DNA of 64,000 nucleotides from contig CAJNOJ010000036.1 of NCBI GenBank assembly GCA_905250025.1, positions 519,950 through 583,949 on the forward strand, written 5' to 3'. The notes below the pieces were generated by a model. That model was given only the letters and a program-made list of their open reading frames with translations, was not told the origin of the DNA and searched no databases. A program made the translations under genes and the position numbers. Shown here piece after piece: positions 1-10,405 of this stretch. This DNA comes from Adineta ricciae. Taxonomy: Eukaryota > Rotifera > Eurotatoria > Adinetida > Adinetidae. Position 1 is the stretch's first letter, and each line of letters begins with the position of its first letter.

Positions 1-833
1 TATTCAATCTACCAAACAATTATAAAGCGTTTTTTCGCTGCTGTGCTTCTGAAATAATTTCTCAATGAAAATGTGAAAACTCATGTGTCGTACCAGCACA
101 GGTCGATATACATTTCGGTCAATTTTGGTCACGTCCGATTGAGTTCAGAGAATATTTTACCAGCACATGAATCTCTTCTATTTTCCGTAGATTACATTTA
201 TTTCTTTTTAACTCAAAGATACTTTTAGGCGTTTCCTAGTCTTTTTTAACGGTTTAGGGCGATGAAGAGACTTCTCTGCGTGTATTATGGACTTACCGTA
301 TAATATACAAGGTGGTCCGAGGGTCACGCTGTAAAAGCCTTTTATTTATATAGATACAGCTAAGTACAGTATCGATTAATTTAATTCACCCTAGTGACTT
401 AAAGGAAAAGAAATCTTACTTTTCATGTATAAAAATCCCAAGTATAATGTAAAGAAAGGAAAGTACTTTCGGAAAGTGACCAATATTTTAAAGCCAATGT
501 CCGAAGTATTTATCTTCTGCTCTGATATACATCCCGCAACGCTTGGCTACAGAATGACAAATTGTCTTTTTTTGTATATGTAAAACAAGATTTTTTTATT
601 CAACTCAACAGGGTTAATTACATTAACAGCAGGTGTACTTACCTGTATCTATATGAATAAAAACCTTTTATATGGCTCTAGCACTAATGAAAAAATCAAC
701 TCATTTGCTTAAGCTTTAATGAAAATATTTAATTTTTATCCTTGTTAGCGCGTGACTCTTGGACTACCTTGTACTTTACCTAGTATGGTCAACTTCGCAG
801 AAAGTTTTCGGTTTCTTTAGAAATAACCTATTC
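1..833. other. Intergenic, no gene recognised
   Basis: AT-rich sequence with no ORF of convincing length. The last part may hold a 5' exon of the following glycosyltransferase, because an acceptor-like TTTCTTTAG lies at 812-820, but no matching first exon is clear. Confidence 0.5.
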
Positions 834-1984
834 ATGTCTAAGCAATTAGTTTTTCTCTCAATTGCATCAATATTAATATTCATTTCGGCATACTTTTATT
901 TATCCGATTCTTATTCAAAACTATTACCATCATTTGCCATACACCAACAAAGTTCTACTATACAAAGTATAATCAGATCAACGCCTGTGATCGATACTGA
1001 TGAAGATTCAATTCTATTTTCTAAATCTCAATACTTGAATCAAACCTCAAATGTAAGATCAATCGCAACCTTCCTTTCGTCCTACGTCCTTCTCTTCTGT
1101 ACTTTCAGCATTCACTCGATGTTATTCTTTTTCTTGTCGCAAGCTACTCCGGCGATGTTCGCACTGCTTTCAATCCCTATCCAAGGTTACACAAGAGAAT
1201 TGCTCAACTCAGCCAACGTCTCAACGACAGCAACGTCACCGACATCATCATCTTTCACACCGGCTATCCATTTCGATCGGACTATGTTCCGATTTTCGAT
1301 GTCACTCCTCGTCACGTCGAGTTCGTGAATATCGATCATTTGTTCAACAAGTTTCCACGAGGATTCGAACCTCATCGTCGCGAACCGACATGGTCGCAGC
1401 GAGGTAAGTGGAACTATCATCACATGTGTTACTTTTGGTTCAAACAAGTATTCGAACTGAAGATCGTCCATCGATATCGATACATGATGCGACTCGACGA
1501 TGATTCTCAGCTACTAGGTAAATTCGAGAATAGGTAAAAGACGTGGACGAGTATGTGTTTGTTTTCAGAACCGTGGCCAAATGTGTTTGAGATAATGGCT
1601 AAAGAACGAGCGGTATACGTGGCAAATCACAAAGTATTCGATTATGAATATGTAGTGCCTGGTATATTACGCATTCGTAACTTCACTACGGAATACATAC
1701 GGCAAAATAAGATAGCACCTCAAAATCCCACAATGATAGCGGATATGTTTACTAAACCACAGGACATACCGGTCATATATAATAATTTTGAAATCGTGGA
1801 AACATCTTTCATGCGACGAAATGATGTTCGACATTTTATTAATGCTGTTGACGAAACACAATATATATTTCTCTATCGTTGGGGTGATGGACCTCTCAGA
1901 TATGTAACGGTAGCGCTTTTTATTAACTCAACAAAAATATTATATCGAGAGCATCTCCGTCTTGGATATTGTCATCCGTGTTGA
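834..1984 (+). CDS. GT15-like (KRE2/MNT1 family) Golgi mannosyltransferase, copy A
   Basis: Three exons (834-1052, 1109-1517, 1569-1984) give 347 aa. The two introns, 56 and 51 nt, are GT-AG. The protein starts with a short cytosolic tail and a hydrophobic segment (about residues 5-22), as in type II Golgi enzymes. The lumenal part has WNYHHMCYFW followed by YRYMMRLDDDSQ, matching the GT15 region with its acidic metal/substrate motif, and a C-terminal YRWGDGPLRY resembling the family's WGDAP motif. Known GT15 enzymes transfer mannose from GDP-mannose to glycans; the exact acceptor here is unknown. The GTAAG inside exon 2 is read through because it encodes the conserved motif. The start could lie further upstream, since a splice acceptor-like site precedes ATG 834 and aligns with one in copy B. 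Copy B follows 0.75 kb downstream. Confidence 0.8.
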
Positions 1985-2731
1985 ATAAGACTGGAATTGT
2001 TGTCTTCTTCTTTCTTAGCAATGAAATCAAAGACAAATCGCCAATCAGTACTTATCGATTGATACAGATGTACATATGACATTTCATCATCACCGACGAT
2101 CATTGCGAAGTGGTTGCATGCTGAATATGCGCTAGCAATACAAACTTTATCTGATGACCGATTTATGAAATATGACCATGACTGTTGAGAAATATAAATT
2201 CCGCGATAAAATACATTTGAAAAAGTGAAGTATCGTTCTCTCGGGGAGAAAGGTATACAAACATAAAGAAATCACTTGAAACCTTATAGAAATATTGGTT
2301 GATGAGAAATACCTTAAGAAACGAAACTCAACTATTCATGTGTGTATATTATTTCAAACAATTAAATTAATTTTTTTTCTACAAGCATAAAAACTTCATG
2401 CCATTTCTACGTTATGTGCAAGGAAAACTATAAGAGATTCTCGCGTAGTTTTCTCTAAGCTTGTTATATATTCCGTAGATTCGTTTGGGTTGTATTACGT
2501 GCAAAAAATTTTAACTAACTAATAGCAACGCTGCTCTTTCATGGAAATCATACGTTTCAAGTACGTTATACTCCTTGCGGGTAGTAAAATGAAGTTATAG
2601 CTTAGCAGTCAGTTTGAAAGTATATACAGACAGTTGGCCAACCGGTAACGAATTCTGCATATTCCATTGGTTCACTAATCGATATGAACTTGTCTAAGAT
2701 TTTCTTTCCCTGAATATATTATTTTTCATAG
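1985..2731. other. Intergenic between the two GT15 copies
   Basis: No gene is evident. A possible mini-exon for copy B lies at 2541-2560: an ATG followed by six codons and a GT donor at 2561. Joined to the acceptor ending at 2731 it would keep the frame. This is a guess from splice phase only. Confidence 0.35.
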
Positions 2732-3886
2732 GAACAAAAAATCCAGACAAAAACAACTGCTTTTTCTTACCATTGTATCAATATTAATATTTATTTTCTT
2801 GTGCTCTTACTTATTTAAAATACCTTCAATCGCATTCATAGCACTCCATATACGTCAACATTATCGTACTTCAGCAGAGTTCGTAACGACCACTTCTGAC
2901 GACAAACACCTGATCATATTCTCTAAATTTGACTCCTCCGATCAAATCTCAAATGTAAGATCAATCGCAACCTTCCTTTCGTCCTACGTCCTTCTCTTCT
3001 GTACTTTCAGCATTCACTCGATGTTATTCTTTTTCTTGTCGCAAGCTACTCCGGCGATGTTCGCACTGCTTTCAATCCCTATCCAAGGTTACACAAGAGA
3101 ATTGCTCAACTCAGCCAACGTCTCAACGACAGCAACGTCACCGACATCATCATCTTTCACACCGGCTATCCATTTCGATCGGACTATGTTCCGATTTTCG
3201 ATGTCACTCCTCGTCACGTCGAGTTCGTGAATATCGATCATTTGTTCAACAAGTTTCCACGAGGATTCGAACCTCATCGTCGCGAACCGACATGGTCGCA
3301 GCGAGGTAAGTGGAACTATCATCACATGTGTTACTTTTGGTTCAAACAAGTATTCGAACTGAAGATCGTCCATCGATATCGATACATGATGCGACTCGAC
3401 GATGATTCTCAGCTACTAGGTAAATTCAAGAATAAGTAAAAGATGTGGACGAGTATGTGTTTGTTTTCAGAACCGTGGCCAAATGTGTTTGAGATAATGG
3501 CTAAAGAACGAGCGATATACATGGCAAATCAGAAGGAGACAGACTTCGAGATGACTCTGCGCGGTACAACACTTATACGCGAATTGCTCACAATTTATGT
3601 AAATAATAGTGGAATAGCACCTCAAAATCCTACGATGTTCGGTGATATCTACAAGCGTCGATGGGAAGTACCAGTTTTTTGGAATAACTTCGAAATAGTC
3701 GAAACTTCGTTCATGCGACGAAAAGAAGTTATCGATTTTATTCGTACTGTTGACGAATCTCAAGGAATATTTCTTTATCGGTGGGGTGATGCGCTTCTTC
3801 GTTTTGTTACCTTAGCACTTTTCACTAATGAAAGTCAAATATTGCATCGAGTTCGGCTGAACCTCTCATATTGCCACCCCTGTTGA
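2732..3886 (+). CDS. GT15-like mannosyltransferase, copy B (5' end unresolved)
   Basis: This is a paralogue of the gene at 834-1984 with the same exon phases: coding through 2954, then 3011-3419 and 3471-3886. The frame is open from the acceptor-like CATAG at 2727-2731, but it contains no ATG before the membrane segment, so translation needs an upstream exon (candidate 2541-2560) or the copy has lost its start. Residues around the acidic motif (MMRLDDDSQ) and the C-terminal YRWGDALLRF are conserved. The middle exon and first intron are identical to copy A, whereas the N-terminal and C-terminal exons have clearly diverged. Function is expected to be Golgi mannosyl transfer, by family. Confidence 0.7.
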
Positions 3887-4218
3887 ATAAATTTTATATA
3901 ATTTTGAGGAAAACAAATCAAATGCAACTCAAAATTCAGATGATGTTTTATATCTCGGATAGTGAGAAAAGACGTATACGAACTCGTCTGATAGTGTGTC
4001 GTTCTTTCTTATCATTTGTCTTTCGTACGCATGCACAATCTGCCGAAATCAAAATACAGGCCTTTGCCCCTCAAGTTAAGCGACAGAAGCGAAAAAAAAA
4101 CGAAGAAGAAAAAATCAAATTCTGCGTGTCTACACTCCGTTTATTTCTCCCGTCTACAAAATCAACGACCTCTATATATATTCATACGCTTTTCTGGTTC
4201 GTATTTTCACAAAAAAGA

Positions 4219-5199
4219 ATGATGGCGATGATCCTGATTCTTATTATCGTTGTTTATGGAAGTTATCGTTTGTATCAACACTTATATCCGACGCCAGAGG
4301 TTACTCCTCATGGTAAATACGTTTTGATCACTGGATGTGATACGGGGTTCGGTCGTACATTAGCTATTGAACTTGATAGACAAGGTTTTCACATACTGGC
4401 TGGTATTTACAATTCTGACAATCAAAAAGCACTTGAAAATGAGCTTTCGTCGCGTGCAACTGTCTTCTCTTTGGATATAACTCAACCGGCACAGGTCGAC
4501 GCAGCTTATCAACTGGTGAAAACGAAAACTGATACATTACATGCGCTCGTTAACAATGCTGGTATCGATCAGGATGGTCTCATCGATTGGATAAGCCTTG
4601 ATTTTATGAGAAGAATGATGGAAGTGAATTATTTTGGGCACGTGAACATGACGAAAACTTTCTTACCTTTATTAATAAAGAAACGGAATTCACGCGTGAT
4701 CAACATATGTTCGGTCGCAGGTTATATAGTCGCACCTAGTATGTCGTCTTATTGCGCATCAAAATATGCTTTAGAAGCCTTTTCTGATTGTCTTCGTCGT
4801 GAAATGCATCCGTGGGGTTTACGCGTTAGCATCATCGAACCAGGTTACATGCGAACACCTATTATTGAAGGACAGGTTGAAATCATGCGAAAAATGTGGA
4901 ATGGTTTGAGAGAAGATGTCAGAGAGCGATGGGGTGAAGATTATTTGAAGAATATAATGAATAAACGAACGAACAGTTTTTTCATTCGTTTGGCGGAAGA
5001 TCCTCGAAAGGTTGTACGTGCTCTTCAACATGCTGTTGCGAATACAGTTCCACACATTCGTTATCGACCAGGTTGGCAATCAAGTTTACTGTTTTTTCCC
5101 TTGTCGATGATTCCGGCTGGAATCACTGATTTCGTCTTATACAGAGGACAGGGACGAAATGTTACACCGAGCGGTGTTTATCAACAAATCAAGGAATAG
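4219..5199 (+). CDS. Membrane-anchored short-chain dehydrogenase, SDR9C/retinol dehydrogenase-like
   Basis: A single exon encodes 326 aa. The start ATG 4219 is chosen because it begins a hydrophobic anchor (residues 1-20); the frame is open further upstream, but that part is low-complexity Lys-rich sequence. Classical SDR features are all present: TGCDTGFG cofactor motif (38-45), NNAG (112-115), catalytic Ser 165, Tyr 178 and Lys 182 (YCASK). The string GCDTGFG and the region around LEAFSDCLRRE are characteristic of the retinol and hydroxysteroid dehydrogenase branch, which oxidises or reduces lipophilic alcohols and ketones with NAD(P) at the ER. Substrate cannot be assigned. It ends 30 bp from the convergent Ly6-like gene. 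Confidence 0.9.
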   Translation: MMAMILILIIVVYGSYRLYQHLYPTPEVTPHGKYVLITGCDTGFGRTLAIELDRQGFHILAGIYNSDNQKALENELSSRATVFSLDITQPAQVDAAYQLVKTKTDTLHALVNNAGIDQDGLIDWISLDFMRRMMEVNYFGHVNMTKTFLPLLIKKRNSRVINICSVAGYIVAPSMSSYCASKYALEAFSDCLRREMHPWGLRVSIIEPGYMRTPIIEGQVEIMRKMWNGLREDVRERWGEDYLKNIMNKRTNSFFIRLAEDPRKVVRALQHAVANTVPHIRYRPGWQSSLLFFPLSMIPAGITDFVLYRGQGRNVTPSGVYQQIKE

Positions 5200-5229
5200 C
5201 ATCGCTATCGCATGCAGGCAACGTTTTTT

Positions 5230-6075
5230 TTATTGAAATAATTTTTCGAATAAATTGAAGATTGTTAAAACGGAAACAAGACTGATCACTAAAGCAAAGC
5301 TATTGAGCTGATTAGAACCGTTTAGAAAATAAGCAAAATCAAAGTCGATTTCACTGTTCTGTCGTATTAGATTACCGGTTTCTATTGCATTACAATCTTT
5401 CTGTTGACATTCAATCATCCAGATATCATGACGTTCACGCTCTTTCATAAAAAATTTCACTTGACGCGTGATGAAATTCTCAATGATATCGTCCATCACA
5501 CAATTCAAGCACACTTCTACCGGCTTTGACTGAATATATTCTTGCGTAGCGCATTGTCTACAATTATTTCGGTCCATTTCTGTATCACATGACACACTGC
5601 TATTGGCAAAAAAGGTACAAAGATTGCCATGGAATTGTGTATTCATGTCGAGTAAAGACGAAAGAGTTTGGAAATTATCTTTTGATGTTAATGATCTTAA
5701 TAAGCGTTTTACCATTGCTGGGCTATTACATTGATCAGTCGAACAGGTGTAATCCATTGTTTTTCTCCATTGAGTTCTTGTCCCGTTGTTAGTCAGCGTG
5801 ATTGCATTTTCAAGATTATGTCGACCGGATGCGTCCTGTCGTTCGCTATCAGACAGAAGCACGATTGATGTTCGATTGGGATTTTGAGTCCATTCGATGT
5901 GAACAGAGCATTGCGTTTGATCCTGCTGACGTGAACAGTCCTTTAAATCATTTGGAACGGTATCAGCAGTGATAATCGAATCGAAAACATTTGCCTGCAT
6001 CGGACAATTGTAACAGGATAGTTGGCATGTTACAGCGTAGAACAATTGAACGGTGACGAGTAGTAAAAGGAACAT
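5230..6075 (-). CDS. Secreted or GPI-anchored Cys-rich protein, Ly6/uPAR-like, tandem copy 1
   Basis: A single exon encodes 281 aa. It has an N-terminal signal peptide (about 1-18), then two Cys-rich units. The first opens with CYNCP and closes with CSTDQCNS; the second includes NCRQC and VCLNC and closes with ECQQKDCN. The closing C-x(4-5)-CN pattern recalls the three-finger Ly6/uPAR domain, although the overall cysteine spacing is unusual, so the family call is tentative. The C-terminus is a hydrophobic stretch ending in a short tail, as expected for GPI attachment or a membrane anchor. Several NxS/T sites are present. It is the first of three tandem paralogues, all on the minus strand and of similar length. 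Ligand unknown. Confidence 0.7.
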   Translation of the reverse strand: MFLLLLVTVQLFYAVTCQLSCYNCPMQANVFDSIITADTVPNDLKDCSRQQDQTQCSVHIEWTQNPNRTSIVLLSDSERQDASGRHNLENAITLTNNGTRTQWRKTMDYTCSTDQCNSPAMVKRLLRSLTSKDNFQTLSSLLDMNTQFHGNLCTFFANSSVSCDTEMDRNNCRQCATQEYIQSKPVEVCLNCVMDDIIENFITRQVKFFMKERERHDIWMIECQQKDCNAIETGNLIRQNSEIDFDFAYFLNGSNQLNSFALVISLVSVLTIFNLFEKLFQ

Positions 6076-6241
6076 TTTGTAAATCTGCTTTCTGTCTGCT
6101 GTCTTTGCAAACTCATTCTTTTATCTAGGAGTTTGCAACAGAAGATAAGCAGGCTTTCTTATATCATTATCTGAAATTGTTTCTTTATTTATGCTTGTTT
6201 ATTGATATCATCTGTTTAACTATTTTCAACGAGTCTTTCGT

Positions 6242-7081
6242 TTATAGACTTTTGATAAAAATTACAAAAAAAAGTAAGAAGAGTCTACTAGCTGACGTTA
6301 AAACGTTCGATTTGTTCGTGTCGCCCAAAAATTTCGCAAAATCAAATGCAGCGCTCACTTTTCTACGAATCAGATTGCCATTTTCAATTGTATTACAGTT
6401 TCGAAACTGGCATTCAAGGGCCCAATGATCAGTCATTGATCTCTCCGTTATATTAAAATCGACTTCATACGACATGAGAGTTTCAGAAAGTGCATTTGTC
6501 CAACAATTTGAGCAATATTCCATACCTTGACCAGATCCTTTTCCTTGAAACGAACACGCATAACAAGACGTCTCCGGCATTCCTGTATTACATTCACCAT
6601 CAGTCATGTTTGTTCGTATTTGACAGCCAGCTCCAACAACTGTCTCTTCTTTCCGTAAAAGGTCTTTATTATCATCGAGATTGTCGTTGAATATTAATGA
6701 AGACAGTATAAGTTTCAATGTTGATAAACTGTTACAGTTGTCCGTCGAACATGTGTATGACAGGCTTTTGGTGAAAGTATAGACTGAGTTTTGGTTTTCT
6801 AAGCTAACTGATGTGATCAGTGTATGTTCAACGTAAGCTTTTCGTTCAGGTTGCCTAGCACTCAAGCCTATTTGACTTTTATCTGGATCTCGTCCCCATA
6901 CAAGATCGATAAGACATGTATCACTGGTATTGACTATGGAACAGTTATTAAGAATCGATGGTAGATTATCCAATGAAACTATATAATTGAATTCATTGAG
7001 GGTCAATGGACATTCGTGACAAACTGTTGCAGATGAAATTGAATACAGAAGAGGCAAAGTTATGAATAAAGTGAATAACAT
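6242..7081 (-). CDS. Secreted or GPI-anchored Cys-rich protein, Ly6/uPAR-like, tandem copy 2
   Basis: A single exon of 279 aa with the architecture of its neighbours: signal peptide (about 1-18), opening CHECP, a first unit closing with CSTDNCNS, a second unit with CYAC and YCSNC closing with ECQFRNCN, then a C-terminal hydrophobic tail. A conserved DFAKF motif precedes the tail in all three copies. Sequence identity to the neighbours is low apart from cysteines and these motifs, so the duplications are old. The 166 bp to copy 1 hold no other gene. Confidence 0.7.
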   Translation of the reverse strand: MLFTLFITLPLLYSISSATVCHECPLTLNEFNYIVSLDNLPSILNNCSIVNTSDTCLIDLVWGRDPDKSQIGLSARQPERKAYVEHTLITSVSLENQNSVYTFTKSLSYTCSTDNCNSLSTLKLILSSLIFNDNLDDNKDLLRKEETVVGAGCQIRTNMTDGECNTGMPETSCYACSFQGKGSGQGMEYCSNCWTNALSETLMSYEVDFNITERSMTDHWALECQFRNCNTIENGNLIRRKVSAAFDFAKFLGDTNKSNVLTSASRLFLLFFVIFIKSL

Positions 7082-7238
7082 GTTGTCTTGCAGGATAGGT
7101 GTTAATAGAAAATGAGAAACAAGGTGTGTTCGAGTATTACTAATCCTTCAAAATAAATATTTACATTTTAACTATTCTCTTATCCTTATCTTTTCGTATT
7201 TCGTTAGAAGTCAAACATTTTCAAGGGAAAAACATTGT

Positions 7239-8081
7239 TTAAAAAGAGAACTTCATTGTCCAAAATATGTAAAATAAAACCATACTTTTCATCGATAAAA
7301 TCGAACTGAAAACGTATCCGTTGTTGAAAAATTTAGCAAAATCAAAATCAACTTGAGCGTTTTGTTTTATGCGTTCTCCATTACTCTGCGAATTGCATTG
7401 ATCTGATTGACATTCTATTTGCCAGATATCAGTACGTGTTCGTTCTGTCATATTGAATATTGCACTTCGTGACAGGTAATAGTTTTCTTCGTCACCAGTT
7501 CTACATGTAGCACATACTTCTGTTCCTGTTTGGTTTGTCTCTGCACCTAATGAACATCTTCTACAATCCGTGTCAGGAATTGTATTATCGCATTTGTCAA
7601 ATGTTGCATTCGATCGTCGATCACACCATTTGCTTTGAAATGGTTTTTGAGGAATGATCATATTCGTTATTTGATCAAGTGTATCAGTCACAGTTAATGC
7701 ATTCATCACCCGTTTGATTTCACTATAACTATTACATTCATTGGTTGTACAAGTATAGATAATAACTTTTTCCCAACGCAAGATGGAGTTTTCGTATTCA
7801 ATACCAACAGATATATCGAGTGCATGATTGTTGGGAATGACCCGTGGATCATTTGCACAGTTGACTGTTATTTGCGTTGAATCACGATTCTTTTGCAACA
7901 GTATCGTCATACCGCACAGTACCATATCTGTTTTCAATGTGCAATTATTGAGTTGTTCAGGCATATGGCTCGCACTAATAACATAATCGAATGTGTTCAC
8001 TTCTCCTGGACAATCATAACCAGATATGCGAGCTGAACTTGAGTACAGCATATGAAAGGTTATGAATACAAAGAATAACAT
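7239..8081 (-). CDS. Secreted or GPI-anchored Cys-rich protein, Ly6/uPAR-like, tandem copy 3
   Basis: A single exon of 280 aa and most upstream of the trio. It has a signal peptide, opening GYDCP (only one cysteine of the usual CxxC pair remains), a first unit closing with CTTNECNS, a second with CRRCS and CATC closing with ECQSDQCN, and a C-terminal hydrophobic segment. Loss of the first cysteine suggests that one disulfide differs from its neighbours. Role unknown; the layout suggests a cell-surface receptor or decoy. Confidence 0.7.
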   Translation of the reverse strand: MLFFVFITFHMLYSSSARISGYDCPGEVNTFDYVISASHMPEQLNNCTLKTDMVLCGMTILLQKNRDSTQITVNCANDPRVIPNNHALDISVGIEYENSILRWEKVIIYTCTTNECNSYSEIKRVMNALTVTDTLDQITNMIIPQKPFQSKWCDRRSNATFDKCDNTIPDTDCRRCSLGAETNQTGTEVCATCRTGDEENYYLSRSAIFNMTERTRTDIWQIECQSDQCNSQSNGERIKQNAQVDFDFAKFFNNGYVFSSILSMKSMVLFYIFWTMKFSF

Positions 8082-9424
8082 TGTCTTTGTTAAATGAGTA
8101 TGCCACTGAAAGGATTCGTTTGAAAGGCAAAGTGAAGGAGACCATCTCAGATAAATAGTCGCTCTCGTTTCCTATGTTTTATTCACGTTATCTTTATCAA
8201 ACACGCATAGATGACAAGTTGATTTTTTATCACGTATGATTAATAAGCCTAGTAAAACATATTTTGCCATGACCGACAAAGATACTTAAAAGAGTTTAGA
8301 CGCAGATGGATTAGGACTTTCATCGCTAAATGTTTTATTTGCATTACTTTTCCATATAAGGTATAACTTCTGACATGACCTATAGTTAGATAGTTTGTTT
8401 TTTTCACTTCATAATTACAACTCAATCTTGTAATTGATTCGCTGTTATAGGAAGAAAATGAACTATGAAAAATCTTCAAATGAAAACGTGTTGAACATCT
8501 TTCTTTGTGTTAAATGACAAATGGGTGCAATACGCTTATTGAAGCGTGGTACCGCGACCATCTACGGAATTTCAAACACGCAATTTCTACCGTTCGATCA
8601 TATACTTTGTACAGATCTCACGCGAAACAATTATTTACGCAATTACGCCTTTTCTCTCATACGAAAACGGCCTATATCGTATATAGCTTCCGTTCGGAAA
8701 TCTTATTCGTCCAGAACAATGGTGACGATTCTTCTCATTTTCTTCTATTTCTTCAGGGAGATAATATTCTTTTTTTACTTGGCAAACTTTAGAATCTCAT
8801 TTCCTTTTCCACGGTTGCTCTGGACTGTGACACGATATCATTATATTCACTTATTCATGAAAGATCCTAAGCAAGAAAACTGTGACATTCTTTCCGGAAG
8901 CTTCAACCCACGACTTCCCTCTATTTGGCGGGCAGTTGACCTCTACAACATAGAAAATTATTACAATTTTCTTCGATTAGTTTTGACACCAGAACCTGCG
9001 TTTGCATCTTCCAAACTTCACACGATTAACGTCAGTTGCTTCTAGTTTCTACTCGCTCAGCTACTATCTTTCTTTAGATTATAATCCGATAAAAACTTAG
9101 AAAAAGAACACTTCTGGGTAAACGGCAGTTCGTTCAAATATCTTTCAAAATTTTCTTTTCTTCAAGAAGTTCCTTAGTACATAAAAACTATATGGTGATC
9201 CTTGTGTTTCCAAGTACATGACAATTATTAATCACGCGGTAATAAGAATCTTAATGTGTGTGTATATATATACATACGCAGATTAGAGCGTGAGAAAAAA
9301 TGCTTCACTCGGATTTTTCTGAGAATTTGTTCAAACGTATATAAAAGAGACTTTCTTTGGGAAATCTCAGCTATTGAAGATAGCCTTCATTTGTTGCAGA
9401 TTGTATCAATCATCATTTAGAATA
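8082..9424. other. Intergenic, 1.3 kb
   Basis: No supported gene. A 174-codon plus-strand frame (8521-9045) is open, but it has no domain, no paralogue and a composition like the surrounding non-coding DNA. The 200 bp before the GPCR contain a short TATA/ACATAC-rich run near 9260-9280. Confidence 0.5.
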
Positions 9425-10405
9425 ATGTTGAACTCGTCCGACGTCGATTTATTGATGAAATTGAATACAATTTCAATACAATTCAATCGCTATTTCTCAA
9501 TATTTATTTTCCTTTTCGGTTCTGTTGGAAATCTTTTAAACTGTTTGGTCCTTTCTCAACCTTCACTCCGATCCAATCCATGTGTGTTTTATTTTCTCAT
9601 TTCATCTATTGCCAATATGATTTCGATATGTTCTGGTTTAACAACCAGAATCCTATCAGGATGGGATATGGACTACACCGATACTAATGTCTATATGTGT
9701 AAAATTCGTGCATTTTTCATGTTTGTTTCTCGATCAGTTGCTTTCTGGCTTATCGCATTGGCAGCAGCCGATCGTTACCTTTCGTCCTCTCATCTATATC
9801 ACCGACGACAATTGAGTTCACTCGAGAACGCTCAGCACGGAACAATATTTGTTATCATCTTTTCGTTATTGATCTATTGTCAAATACTTTATTGTTACGA
9901 TATCAACATCATATCAGCACCGTTACATTGCTATGGTAAAACAGTCATCTGTCGGCTAACTACCGACTTAACTTATGGTATTATTACAATAGCATGCCCA
10001 TTATTAATAATGTTCGTTTGCGGATTATTAACTATAAGAAATGTGCGTAATCAGTATGATGCTGCATCCGGAAGGAAACATTTGATTGATGTTAATTATA
10101 GCGCGACAAAACGAACATTGAGTTATCAATATCGACGTCGAAAACGAATCAATCGATATTTATGTCATGTTCTCTTTGTTCAAATTGTCTTTCTCGTCGT
10201 TTTGACGACTCCACAAGCAATTGAAAAATTTTACACAACACTAACGATTTATCAGATTAAATCAGATTTACATGTTGCTATAAATAATTTCATATATAAT
10301 TTTGCCCTTCTACTGACTTATCTAGCTAGTGGAATGACGTTTTATATATACACATTAAGTGGTGGAAATACATTTCGTAATGCGCTTTTTGATTTGTTCA
10401 AATAA
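9425..10405 (+). CDS. Rhodopsin-family G protein-coupled receptor, orphan
   Basis: One exon encodes 326 aa from ATG 9425. Seven hydrophobic segments can be followed. TM1 carries GNLLN (35-39), TM3 ends in DRY (116-118), and C92 at the top of TM3 can pair with an ECL2 cysteine near HCYGK. A basic third intracellular loop (YRRRKRINRY) precedes TM6, which has a TTPQ motif. TM7 lacks NPxxY; in its place is SGMTFYIYTLSGG followed by FR, a pattern I associate with the large invertebrate FMRFamide-like receptor expansions. It should couple extracellular peptide binding to G proteins at the plasma membrane. The ligand cannot be inferred. Confidence 0.88.
   Translation: MLNSSDVDLLMKLNTISIQFNRYFSIFIFLFGSVGNLLNCLVLSQPSLRSNPCVFYFLISSIANMISICSGLTTRILSGWDMDYTDTNVYMCKIRAFFMFVSRSVAFWLIALAAADRYLSSSHLYHRRQLSSLENAQHGTIFVIIFSLLIYCQILYCYDINIISAPLHCYGKTVICRLTTDLTYGIITIACPLLIMFVCGLLTIRNVRNQYDAASGRKHLIDVNYSATKRTLSYQYRRRKRINRYLCHVLFVQIVFLVVLTTPQAIEKFYTTLTIYQIKSDLHVAINNFIYNFALLLTYLASGMTFYIYTLSGGNTFRNALFDLFK

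Noticed and set aside
1390..1410. GTAAG donor-like site in GT15 exon 2 (also at about 3305)
   Set aside because: Reading through encodes the conserved family motif WNYHHMCYFW, so splicing here would destroy it.
1187..1471. 94-codon minus frame repeated at 3089-3373
   Set aside because: Antisense shadow of the GT15 exon; its exact repetition comes from the duplicated tract.
8340..8620. Shared peptide VRSYTLY in opposite-strand frames, suggesting an inverted repeat
   Set aside because: Only seven residues match, with different codons and no flanking nucleotide similarity; most likely chance.
8521..9045. 174-codon plus-strand frame
   Set aside because: No domain, paralogue or signal features; composition like its intergenic surroundings.
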